The notes below the pieces were generated by a model. The model ran no database searches. It was not told the origin of the DNA and saw nothing but the letters and a program-made list of their open reading frames with translations. Shown here piece after piece: positions 16,500 through 23,478 of a DNA stretch of 64,000 nucleotides (position 1 is its first letter; every line of letters begins with the position of its first letter). Both the position numbers and the translations under genes were made by a program. The DNA comes from Sphingobacteriales bacterium (GTDB taxonomy: Bacteria > Bacteroidota > Bacteroidia > Chitinophagales > Chitinophagaceae): positions 868,001 through 932,000 of the forward strand of contig JACRLZ010000002.1 in assembly GCA_016235125.1 (NCBI GenBank), read 5' to 3'.

Positions 16500-17381
16500 T
16501 TAATTGTTTTCACAGATATCCTTAAGCTTTTTTAATGCCTTTGGCCAGGTATCCATGAAATAGGCTTTGAATTCTTCATTTGAATCCATATCAATTTCCA
16601 AAATGGAACTGTTGCTATTGGCCCTGAATGTATAATTTTCTAATGCACCCGCCCATCCGTCTATGGCAGGGCCACTGGTGATTTCCTGTCCGTCCTGCAA
16701 CATGCCCAGGTGCTCAATACTTACAAACTTATCGGGAACATTTTCCCTGATCTTGCTCACCATGCCGGCTTCCTTTCCATCTTTGTCTGTTCCAAGAAAA
16801 AGGATTTTTGATCCTTTATCCCATGAGCCTTTGTAATATGAAGTGGGATTAAATTCTGCAGTCCACTCCCTGTATGTTTTATCATTCAGCATGGTTTTAT
16901 ATACTTTTCCCACCGGGGCATTAATGCTGATTTCGAACCGAAGCAATCCTGATCTTTCGTTGGCTTCAGCATGTTTCTTAAAGTTGTTGATTATGTTTTG
17001 CCAGCCGGTCTGCTGCATTTCCACGGAATGTGTATTTTCGGCTTCAAAAGTTTCTGTAATCGTTGTTTCATTTCCATCCGCTGAGAAAACAATCTTTACT
17101 TTTCTTCCGTCGGCCATTGTATATTCAATCAACTCATCTTTATTTACTTTGTCATACACCCCTGCAAAATCAAAACTGAAGCTTCCGTCTTTGGCAGCCA
17201 TCGTAGCGCTGAATGAGCCTCCTTCACGCAGATCATTATCTGCTTTGAGGGTACACCAGTCATCCGATGCATTATTCCAGCGGATAATGTGAGCCGGTTC
17301 AGTCCAGTATGTCCAAGCTTTTTCAACTGGCGCATTAACAATAGTGGCTACTGTTATAAGAGTTTTGTTGGTTGTTTCCAT
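16500..17381 (-). CDS. Tandem SRPBCC/AHSA1-type protein
   Basis: A 293-residue protein with two SRPBCC domains. Domain 1, residues about 8-140, opens with 'ATIVNAPVEKAWTYWTEPAH' and closes with 'QTGWQNIINNFKKHAE'. Domain 2, residues about 146-290, opens with 'FEISINAPVGKVYKTMLNDK' and ends with a 'WPKALKKLKDICENN' helix. Most AHSA1 proteins carry one domain, so this looks like an internal duplication. It is the first gene of an operon with one VOC, one double VOC and one DUF1801 protein. These families are often found together in soil and freshwater Bacteroidota; the shared role is unknown. Confidence 0.8.
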   Translation of the reverse strand: METTNKTLITVATIVNAPVEKAWTYWTEPAHIIRWNNASDDWCTLKADNDLREGGSFSATMAAKDGSFSFDFAGVYDKVNKDELIEYTMADGRKVKIVFSADGNETTITETFEAENTHSVEMQQTGWQNIINNFKKHAEANERSGLLRFEISINAPVGKVYKTMLNDKTYREWTAEFNPTSYYKGSWDKGSKILFLGTDKDGKEAGMVSKIRENVPDKFVSIEHLGMLQDGQEITSGPAIDGWAGALENYTFRANSNSSILEIDMDSNEEFKAYFMDTWPKALKKLKDICENN

Positions 17382-17431
17382 ATAAAAAATTTTGTAGGGT
17401 TATAAATGTAAAACAATTAAAATAAGCAAAG

Positions 17432-17459
17432 AAAAAAGCCCCGTTTTTTGCGGGGCTTT
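17432..17459 (-). terminator. Intrinsic terminator of the aldolase gene
   Basis: On the minus strand, AAAGCCCCG, a 7-base loop and CGGGGCTTTTTT form a 9-bp GC-rich stem with a T run, 22 bases after the aldolase stop. It also separates the aldolase from the SRPBCC-VOC operon. Confidence 0.9.
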
Positions 17460-17480
17460 GAAATATTTTTTAAAAAATGA

Positions 17481-18551
17481 TTAAGCTATCGTAATATCCT
17501 TATCCAGGTACACATCCTGGATGGCATTCAGTATCTCGACACCTTCATTCATGGGACGCTGAAAAGCTTTGCGGCCTGAGATCAGTCCCATGCCTCCGGC
17601 TCTCTTATTCACAACAGCAGTCAACACCGCTTCAGCCATATCACTTGCTCCGGAAGAAGCGCCGCCGCTATTGATAAGACCGGCACGACCCATATAACAA
17701 TTCGCAACCTGGTAACGGCACAGATCAATTGGATGATCGGTGGTCAGGGTTTCATATATGCGTTTGTCATTTTTGCCATACGCAGATTCTTTGGTGTTCA
17801 ATGCAAGATAGCCGCCATTATTTTCGGGAAGCTTTTGTTTAATAATGTCTGCTTCAATTGTAACGCCGAGATGATTGGCCTGTCCGGTAAGATCGGCTGA
17901 TACATGATAGTCTTTATCTTTTTTAAATGCCGGGTTTCTCAAATAGCACCAAAGGATGGTAGCCATACCCAGTTCATGCGCCATTTCAAAAGCCTTGCTT
18001 ACTTCCTGTATCTGCCTTGCCGATTCATCGCTGCCAAAATAAATAGTTGCTCCGACTGCTGCAGCGCCAAGATTCCAGCTTTGCTTTATAGAAGCGAACA
18101 TTATCTGGTCAAACTTATTGGGATAGGTGAGAAACTCATTATGATTAACCTTTACAATAAAAGGAATCTTGTGTGCATATTTCCTGGCGAGAAAACCCAA
18201 TCCGCCATAGGTTGTGGCTACAGCATTACAGCCGCCTTCAATCGCCAGTTTAATAATATTCTCCGGATCAAAATAAACCGGATTTTTTGCAAAAGATGCG
18301 CCGCCGCTGTGTTCTATTCCCTGGTCAACGGGAAGGATGGATAAATAACCCGTTCCTGACAGCCTTCCGGTGTTATACATCTGCTGAAGATTTCTAAGTA
18401 CCTGTGGGTTGCGGTCGCTGCTGCCCCAGATTCTGTCAACAAAATCGGAACCGGGAAGATGCAGCTGGTCTTTTGAAATTGTATTTGACTTGTGATTGAG
18501 CAGGTAGTCTGCTTTGTCAGCAAGCAGTTCAATAATCTTTTTATTTGCCAT
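17481..18551 (-). CDS. fbaB: Class I fructose-bisphosphate aldolase (DhnA type)
   Basis: A 356-residue aldolase of the bacterial/archaeal DhnA class I type, which splits fructose 1,6-bisphosphate into two triose phosphates through a Schiff base. Matching segments are '[20 protein letters not shown]' (Asp76), '[18 protein letters not shown]', KVNHNE and [11 protein letters not shown]. Lys238 in ADIIKQK is the likely Schiff-base lysine by comparison with archaeal enzymes. The [10 protein letters not shown] phosphate-binding stretch follows. The start at 18551 ([10 protein letters not shown]) fits the family better than a longer frame to 18575. It is a single-gene transcript ending at a strong terminator. 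Confidence 0.92.
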   Translation of the reverse strand: MANKKIIELLADKADYLLNHKSNTISKDQLHLPGSDFVDRIWGSSDRNPQVLRNLQQMYNTGRLSGTGYLSILPVDQGIEHSGGASFAKNPVYFDPENIIKLAIEGGCNAVATTYGGLGFLARKYAHKIPFIVKVNHNEFLTYPNKFDQIMFASIKQSWNLGAAAVGATIYFGSDESARQIQEVSKAFEMAHELGMATILWCYLRNPAFKKDKDYHVSADLTGQANHLGVTIEADIIKQKLPENNGGYLALNTKESAYGKNDKRIYETLTTDHPIDLCRYQVANCYMGRAGLINSGGASSGASDMAEAVLTAVVNKRAGGMGLISGRKAFQRPMNEGVEILNAIQDVYLDKDITIA

Positions 18552-18572
18552 GAAGATGATTTTTAGAGGCGG

Positions 18573-18580
18573 CAAAGATA
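18573..18580 (-). promoter_or_regulatory. -7 element upstream of the aldolase gene
   Basis: TATCTTTG on the minus strand, an exact TAnnTTTG, lies 21 bases before the aldolase ATG. No clear TTTG is found 19 bases upstream, so support is partial. The same context (CTTATCTTTGC) recurs upstream of ychF. Confidence 0.4.
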
Positions 18581-18636
18581 AGGAAGGATGCTCATTTGGG
18601 AATTAGAAACAGTATCTGACATCAGCTTTATGCTAT

Positions 18637-19743
18637 TTATTTTTCTTTCCCCCTGCTTTGCAATTTGGGTATGAGTTTCAGGTTTTTGCGGAGCATGAAT
18701 TTCAGATTCAATTTAACCAGGTCTCCTGCAGACTCGCATTTAAGAAAAGCGGATGAATTATGATGTTCTGCCAGTTGTATTGCCAGTTGTTTGATCTTTT
18801 CCGGTGTTGAGATATTGTCTTTAGCCATAATATCAAGCAAATCTTTGATACGATAGCGGGAGGAAGCGAGCCTTAATGCCATCATGGTTCTTTCTTCTGT
18901 CTGGTATTGGTCAATTGATTCTTTATTCAGACATTTCATGCTAACATCAACAAAAGGGAAATTATCTTTAAAAAACTGGGGCAGATACAGGTTCTTGCGT
19001 CCTTCATAAGATTGCTGGTCAAAATCAATACAGCGTATCCTGTACTGATAGTCTTCAATGTCGGGAGTGATATTTACGACAAAGTTATAGCTGCGCATAT
19101 CACCCAAAAGGCGGATAAAGCATCGTTCGTTAAACTTTACAAACTCCTTTGCCAGCCGTATCTTATTTGTTTCGGGAGAGTTCAGCATTTGCGTAATGAA
19201 AACATCACCGGGAATGCCGGGAATATGTTCTTCAACCAGTGTATTTTGAGAAGTAAGAAAAATAATCCTGTTGGGCGAAAGAATATGTTCCAGTTCAAGC
19301 CCGTAAATGCGGGAGGCATCCGCTATTTTAATATAGTAGTGATCATAATTGTCATTGTACTTATTGATTATCCGGATACGAAATGGATTTGAATTGCCGA
19401 AAGTGCAATAATCAATTCTTGCCACATCAAGATGACCGGCGAAACGAATATCGCCTTCTGTTTTCAGAATGGCATACGTTTTTATGAGACCATCCCTGAT
19501 ATATTCCCATTCCCGCATGTCATACAATGGCTTTTCCCACAAAGTATCATTCCCGTTTTTATCTTTCAGGGGAACAGAGTAGGTAAACTGAAAGAGCTCC
19601 TGGTAGGTAATGGGAAGTGTAGTATCCCGGCCATGTTTTTTTAGGTAATTTCTCAGCCCTTCACATACCGGGAACATCGGCTTTTTGCGTGAAGGTTTAT
19701 TATCGGGTCTATCTTCATTTCCTGTCTCGCTTATGGAAATCAT
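18637..19743 (-). CDS. Unknown protein with a kinase-like motif series
   Basis: A 368-residue cytoplasmic protein that I do not assign to a named family. In the right order and spacing it shows the landmarks of a protein-kinase-like fold. These are a beta3-like strand 'HYYIKI' (Lys139), a Glu in 'GLELEHIL' (Glu150/152), a hinge-like 'LVEEHIPGIPG' (170-178), a catalytic-loop-like 'LLGDMRSYNFVV' (Asp215, Asn220) and a metal-loop-like 'RCIDFDQQSYEG' (Asp240/Asp242). No glycine-rich loop is obvious. The reading as an atypical small-molecule or protein kinase is inference. The N-terminus is basic and Pro-rich; the C-terminal 80 residues are helical and Lys-rich. The 508 bases upstream are non-coding with structure. 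Confidence 0.6.
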   Translation of the reverse strand: MISISETGNEDRPDNKPSRKKPMFPVCEGLRNYLKKHGRDTTLPITYQELFQFTYSVPLKDKNGNDTLWEKPLYDMREWEYIRDGLIKTYAILKTEGDIRFAGHLDVARIDYCTFGNSNPFRIRIINKYNDNYDHYYIKIADASRIYGLELEHILSPNRIIFLTSQNTLVEEHIPGIPGDVFITQMLNSPETNKIRLAKEFVKFNERCFIRLLGDMRSYNFVVNITPDIEDYQYRIRCIDFDQQSYEGRKNLYLPQFFKDNFPFVDVSMKCLNKESIDQYQTEERTMMALRLASSRYRIKDLLDIMAKDNISTPEKIKQLAIQLAEHHNSSAFLKCESAGDLVKLNLKFMLRKNLKLIPKLQSRGKEK

Positions 19744-20251
19744 TTCGTTTTATTTAAAGCCGCACTAAGTTCGTAATAAATGGGCTTCTTTTCTGTATGG
19801 AATAAAAAACAAACAGGGAGGATAAAAAAGTCTAAAAAGAAGAAGGGAATTTTTTTTTATTATCACCGCGCCTCCTGCTATCCTTTGCTTAGCATAGGAT
19901 TGCAGGAGGGTTCCGGAGGGGAATCTTTTTCATTGGATTTGGACACGGTGACGATTTGGTCGTTCTTCAAGGATCTTGGATGGTTTTTTCAAAAACGGAC
20001 GTTGGACTTTAACTGGATTTTCTAGGACTTGGTTTTGGAATTTTCTATTGGATATTGGATCAATCTGAAGCAAAAATAATTATGAGTTCATTAATAAAAC
20101 AGAGCAAATCAACTCAACTTTTTTACTACAGTTTTTCCTGAAATATTCGTAAAGTGGCTATACAGAACCTGCGGATAAAGCGGAATAACGAATCGTAGAA
20201 TTACGAATGTCCTTATTAAAATGCTGATAAAGAGGGGAGAGTCAGACAAAA
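19744..20251. other. Structured non-coding stretch of 508 bases
   Basis: No convincing gene is seen. An open frame at 19780-20025 is Lys- and Phe-rich and looks like chance. The stretch holds a strong hairpin at 19871-19909, eight TTGGA-like words between 19931 and 20060, and a distal inverted repeat ATTCGTAA (20145-20152) / TTACGAAT (20201-20208). It serves as 3' flank of the cystathionine beta-synthase gene and 5' flank of the kinase-like gene. Confidence 0.6.
19871..19909. repeat. Strong isolated hairpin
   Basis: CCTCCTGC (19871-19878) pairs with GCAGGAGG (19902-19909), and after one T-T mismatch ATCCT (19880-19884) pairs with AGGAT (19896-19900), leaving an 11-base loop. Neither strand has a T run right after the stem, so it is not a standard terminator. 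On the plus strand the 3' arm contains AGGAGG. Confidence 0.6.
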
Positions 20252-21613
20252 TCAATTGCCCATCGCCTGGATCACATCATATTTTGTAACGATATGGTAA
20301 GCCCCTAATTCATCTTTGGCTAATACAGCTCCGTTTTCCTTATTGATAAGATGACTGAGCTTTTCAACCGGAGTATCAAACTCCACTATTGGAAACAGCG
20401 GTTCGATTACATCAGCCACCTTAGAGTTTTTTATCTCGGGGTTGTCAAAAATTTTCTGAAACAGACCCCCTTCGCTGATAGCACCGACCAAACCGTTACC
20501 GTTCATTACCGGTATATGTTCGATGTCATATTTCTTCATCAGTTCAACTGCTTCTGCTACGGTTTGCGTTGGCTCAACAGTTATAAGCTTTTTTGATATA
20601 CCTCTCGAACTGATAATGTCTTTGAATGTTTTTACATCAAGAAAGCCTCTTTCAATCATCCATTGGTCGTTATAAATTTTTCCAACATACCTGCTGCCGT
20701 GGTCATGAAATATACAAACGACCAGATCGCCTTTTTTCAGGCGGTTTTTCAGTTGTATCAATCCCTGGATGCAACTCCCGGCGCTGTAACCGCAAAACAT
20801 TCCTTCTTCCTTAGCTAATCTTCGTGCCATTATTGCGCCATCTTTATCTGTTACCTGTTCAAAATGATCAATCACACTCATGTCATAATTCTTCGGAACA
20901 AAGTCTTCGCCAAATCCTTCACTGATGTATGGATGAACCTCATTCATATCTATTTCACCAGTGCGGAAATATTTTGTGAGCAATGAACCAAATACATCAA
21001 TGGCCCAGACCTGGATATTGGGATTCTGTTCTTTTAAATATTTTGCTGTTCCCACAATCGTTCCACCTGTGCCGGCAGTGCAAACAAGATGAGTGATCTT
21101 ACCATCAGTTTGTTTCCAGATTTCGGGCCCTGTACTTTCATAGTGTGCATCCCTGTTGGCAAGATTGTCATATTGGTTACAATGAAATGAATTAGGAATT
21201 TCAGTTGCCAGTCTTGCCGCTACACTATAGTAACTCCGGGGATCTTCCGGCAACACATTAGTAGGACAAACGATCACTTCGGCTCCCACGGCTTTCAAAA
21301 TATCCGCTTTTTCTTTTGATTGTTTATCTGTAGTAACAAAAATGCATTTATATCCTTTTACACAGGCTGCAAGGGCAAGCCCCATTCCTGTATTTCCGCT
21401 GGTACATTCAATGATTGTTCCGCCCGGCTTTAGTTTACCTTCTTTTTCCGCCACCTCTACCATTTTTAATGCCATGCGGTCTTTAATGGAGTTACCGGGA
21501 TTGAAATAATCCACTTTAGCAGCCACCGTACAGGGAAAATCTTTTGTTATCTTATTTAACTTAATAAGAGGCGTATTGCCGATGGTTTCAAGTATGTTAT
21601 TCTTAATATCCAT
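20252..21613 (-). CDS. Cystathionine beta-synthase (PLP domain plus CBS pair)
   Basis: A 453-residue fold-type II PLP enzyme. Residues 1-320 are the cysteine synthase/CBS core: 'LETIGNTPLIKLNKI', the PLP lysine Lys44 in NPGNSIKDRMA, SGNTGMGLAL and the phosphate cup 'TAGTGGTIVGTAKYL'. Residues about 340-453 form a tandem CBS (Bateman) module ('VEPTQTVAEAVELMKKYDIE'; 'GAYHIVTKYDVIQAMGN'). It condenses serine or O-acetylserine with homocysteine or sulfide; the CBS pair makes cystathionine beta-synthase the better name than cysteine synthase. The N-terminal heme-binding extension of vertebrate CBS is missing, as in other bacteria. The CBS pair may sense adenosyl ligands. Confidence 0.88.
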   Translation of the reverse strand: MDIKNNILETIGNTPLIKLNKITKDFPCTVAAKVDYFNPGNSIKDRMALKMVEVAEKEGKLKPGGTIIECTSGNTGMGLALAACVKGYKCIFVTTDKQSKEKADILKAVGAEVIVCPTNVLPEDPRSYYSVAARLATEIPNSFHCNQYDNLANRDAHYESTGPEIWKQTDGKITHLVCTAGTGGTIVGTAKYLKEQNPNIQVWAIDVFGSLLTKYFRTGEIDMNEVHPYISEGFGEDFVPKNYDMSVIDHFEQVTDKDGAIMARRLAKEEGMFCGYSAGSCIQGLIQLKNRLKKGDLVVCIFHDHGSRYVGKIYNDQWMIERGFLDVKTFKDIISSRGISKKLITVEPTQTVAEAVELMKKYDIEHIPVMNGNGLVGAISEGGLFQKIFDNPEIKNSKVADVIEPLFPIVEFDTPVEKLSHLINKENGAVLAKDELGAYHIVTKYDVIQAMGN

Positions 21614-21658
21614 GCTGATTATTTCAAACGCAAAAGTACATTTTTGCTTTCAGCCAGT

Positions 21659-21687
21659 AAAAAACCCCGACCGCAGGCGTCGGGGTT
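21659..21687 (-). terminator. Intrinsic terminator of the sigma/anti-sigma operon
   Basis: On the minus strand, AACCCCGAC, a 7-base loop and GTCGGGGTTTTTT give a 9-bp GC-rich stem with a T run, starting 26 bases after the stop of the anti-sigma-like gene. Confidence 0.9.
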
Positions 21688-21712
21688 GACCGGACTCAAT
21701 GATATTTTATCA

Positions 21713-22222
21713 TCAAGCTTCTTTTCTGTAAGCTTTTCTTTTTGAGCCTAAATAATTATCCAGCAGGAACAGGCCCAGCACCACATTGATCATCATAAAC
21801 ACATTCACCCAGGTATTGCTGAAGAACTTGCTAAAGTCAATTTTATTGAGATTTTTTGCCACCATATCTTCTCCCCCTGAACCAGAACCTGCCTGACCAA
21901 AACCATAGATGAGGAACCCGACGAATAAGGCAATAAAAAATATTCCAATGCTCCAGATGATCTTTTTATTGATATATGTTTTGGTAGCCGGTGCAATATG
22001 AAGTTTGGTAATCTCTTCCATTACATTTTTTGTAAACCGCATGGAAGGTGCATCCAGCCGGGATGATTGTAAAAGCCGGGTTACCTCCAGTAACTCATTA
22101 TATTTTTCTTTCCATGCTGTATCTGATTCCAGCAACTTTTCAATCACAGGCTTTTCTTCTGCGGAAGCTGTGCCGTCAATAAAATTCCAGAGACGTTCTT
22201 CCATATTGTGCTGCGTATTCAT
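21713..22222 (-). CDS. Membrane anti-sigma-like protein
   Basis: A 169-residue protein encoded 5 bases downstream of an ECF sigma factor. The N-terminal 80 residues look like the cytosolic sigma-binding part of an anti-sigma factor ('ERLWNFIDGTASAEEKPVIE', 'LLESDTAWKEKYNELLEVTR'), though the zinc-binding HxxxCxxC motif of ZAS proteins is absent. Two membrane segments follow (about 88-108 and 138-157), joined by a Gly/Ser-rich loop, and the C-terminus is basic. Position and N-terminal pattern support an anti-sigma role, probably sensing an envelope signal, but this is inference. Confidence 0.7.
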   Translation of the reverse strand: MNTQHNMEERLWNFIDGTASAEEKPVIEKLLESDTAWKEKYNELLEVTRLLQSSRLDAPSMRFTKNVMEEITKLHIAPATKTYINKKIIWSIGIFFIALFVGFLIYGFGQAGSGSGGEDMVAKNLNKIDFSKFFSNTWVNVFMMINVVLGLFLLDNYLGSKRKAYRKEA

Positions 22223-22227
22223 ACGGT

Positions 22228-22809
22228 TTAATTTAAATCTTTAATTTCTTCAGCAAAATAAGTTTCCATTTTTTCTTTTAACCTGATCCTTGCCCGGTGT
22301 AGTCTTACTTTGGCTGCATTCGGCTCTACACCGAGGATGGCTGCAATTTCATCCAGGGTTTGTTCGCTTTTGTAAAACAAAGTTATGATCTCTGCATCAT
22401 CAGGGTTAAGCATTGCAATGGCATCATGCACCATGGTTAGTTTTGATTTTTGCTCCACCTGGTTGGCGCTGAAACCGGAATATTTGCTGTCAGCCATTTC
22501 AAAAACCTTTTCATTATCCAGCGAATGTATTTCCAGCTTTTTCTTCCGTAATAAAGTAATGCAGGTATTGTTTACAATGGTATAAAGCCAGGTGCTGAAT
22601 TTGGAAGCTCCCCTGAAATCAGCAAGGTATTTATAGGCTTTTATAAACACATCCTGCGCCACTTCTTCGGCATCCTCCCTGCTTTTGATCATTCTCAATG
22701 TCAATGTAAACACATAATCCTGATAACGGGTTACCAATCCGGCATAAGCCTGTTGGTCACCATTTAGCACCCTGCTAATGATTTCACTATCATTCAGTCC
22801 GGTTAACAT
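22228..22809 (-). CDS. ECF RNA polymerase sigma factor
   Basis: A 193-residue sigma-70 family ECF factor. Region 2 spans about 20-90 ('YAGLVTRYQDYVFTLTLRMI', 'DAEEVAQDVFIKAYKYLADF', 'FSTWLYTIVNNTCITLLRKK') and region 4 about 125-180 ('LNPDDAEIITLFYKSEQTLD', 'EIAAILGVEPNAAKVRLHRA'). It directs RNA polymerase to a specific promoter set. The anti-sigma-like gene follows directly, and a DUF6249 membrane-protein gene starts divergently 250 bases away. The upstream palindrome GTACAAAGTAC (22849-22859) is a possible autoregulatory site, unproven. Confidence 0.93.
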   Translation of the reverse strand: MLTGLNDSEIISRVLNGDQQAYAGLVTRYQDYVFTLTLRMIKSREDAEEVAQDVFIKAYKYLADFRGASKFSTWLYTIVNNTCITLLRKKKLEIHSLDNEKVFEMADSKYSGFSANQVEQKSKLTMVHDAIAMLNPDDAEIITLFYKSEQTLDEIAAILGVEPNAAKVRLHRARIRLKEKMETYFAEEIKDLN

Positions 22810-22848
22810 TCTGAAGAGTATGACTCATTGTAAATGAATCAGGTTACA

Positions 22849-22859
22849 GTACAAAGTAC
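22849..22859. promoter_or_regulatory. Palindrome upstream of the ECF sigma gene
   Basis: GTAC-AAA-GTAC, with arms that pair exactly across a 3-base centre, lies 40 bases before the sigma-factor start in the divergent intergenic region. It could be an operator or part of a sigma-specific promoter; a chance palindrome cannot be excluded. Confidence 0.3.
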
Positions 22860-23061
22860 AATAATTTGACAGCCTTAACATAGCTATTTGCAACAAAGAG
22901 CAGAAACTTATTTTTCTGCGGCTGTAACTACCTTTTTGCACAGGTAGTCAAAGAGACTGTGAACAGCTTTTTGAAATATTTCTGTGAAATTGTAACCCGG
23001 TTTAAAGATGGTTAGTCATAAACACAGAAATCAATTTTCTTCAACAATTAAAATTAAAATT

Positions 23062-23415
23062 ATGGGCGGCCCAGAAGTTATAGTACCGGTTACAATGTTT
23101 GCAGGAGGATTTGCCATGGTGTTTGGCATTGTATATCTGAAAACCCGGCAGAATATGGCAATGATTGAAAAAGGAATGAACCCCAAAGAACAGACAAACA
23201 GACCAGCCCCTTTCAAAAGTTTAAAAGCAGGCTTACTTTTAGTCGGCGCCGGCCTTGGTTTGCTCATTGCATTTCTTCTTGATGCCTATGCTCTTCCTTT
23301 TGAGATAGAGCCTACCGGTTTGTATTTTGCCCTTATAGCCATCGGCGGAGGCATAGGATTGATGCTATCGTATATGATTGAAAAGAAACACTGGTACGAT
23401 AAAGACCAGAAGTAA
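23062..23415 (+). CDS. DUF6249-type membrane protein
   Basis: A 117-residue integral membrane protein with three predicted membrane segments: about 5-25 ('VIVPVTMFAGGFAMVFGIVY'), 54-75 ('LKAGLLLVGAGLGLLIAFLL') and 86-108 ('GLYFALIAIGGGIGLMLSYM'). The short loop after the first segment contains 'AMIEKGMNPKEQ', a pattern typical of the DUF6249 family in Bacteroidota. I chose ATG 23062 because the membrane-inserted part starts at once; a longer frame from 23008 adds a charged tail. It is divergent from the sigma operon and often found near ECF systems, so it may belong to that regulon. Confidence 0.75.
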   Translation: MGGPEVIVPVTMFAGGFAMVFGIVYLKTRQNMAMIEKGMNPKEQTNRPAPFKSLKAGLLLVGAGLGLLIAFLLDAYALPFEIEPTGLYFALIAIGGGIGLMLSYMIEKKHWYDKDQK

Positions 23416-23446
23416 ATACCGACCTGTATTTCTTTGAGATATTAAT

Positions 23447-23478
23447 GGCAATGGCGAAAGCTGTTGCCTTTATTTTTT
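23447..23478 (+). terminator. Intrinsic terminator with GAAA tetraloop
   Basis: A 9-bp stem (23447-23468, GGCAATGGC/GCTGTTGCC with two G-U pairs) is closed by the stable tetraloop GAAA and followed by TTTATTTTTT. It terminates the DUF6249 gene, and its T run overlaps the stop codon of the convergent S41 protease gene. Confidence 0.85.

Noticed and set aside
19780..20025. Open frame of 81 codons in the non-coding stretch
   Set aside because: Lys-, Phe- and Trp-rich with no domain, and it spans the strong hairpin and TTGGA cluster.
21902..22100. ZAS-type zinc motif in the anti-sigma candidate
   Set aside because: The HxxxCxxC residues are absent, so the anti-sigma call rests on gene position and layout only.
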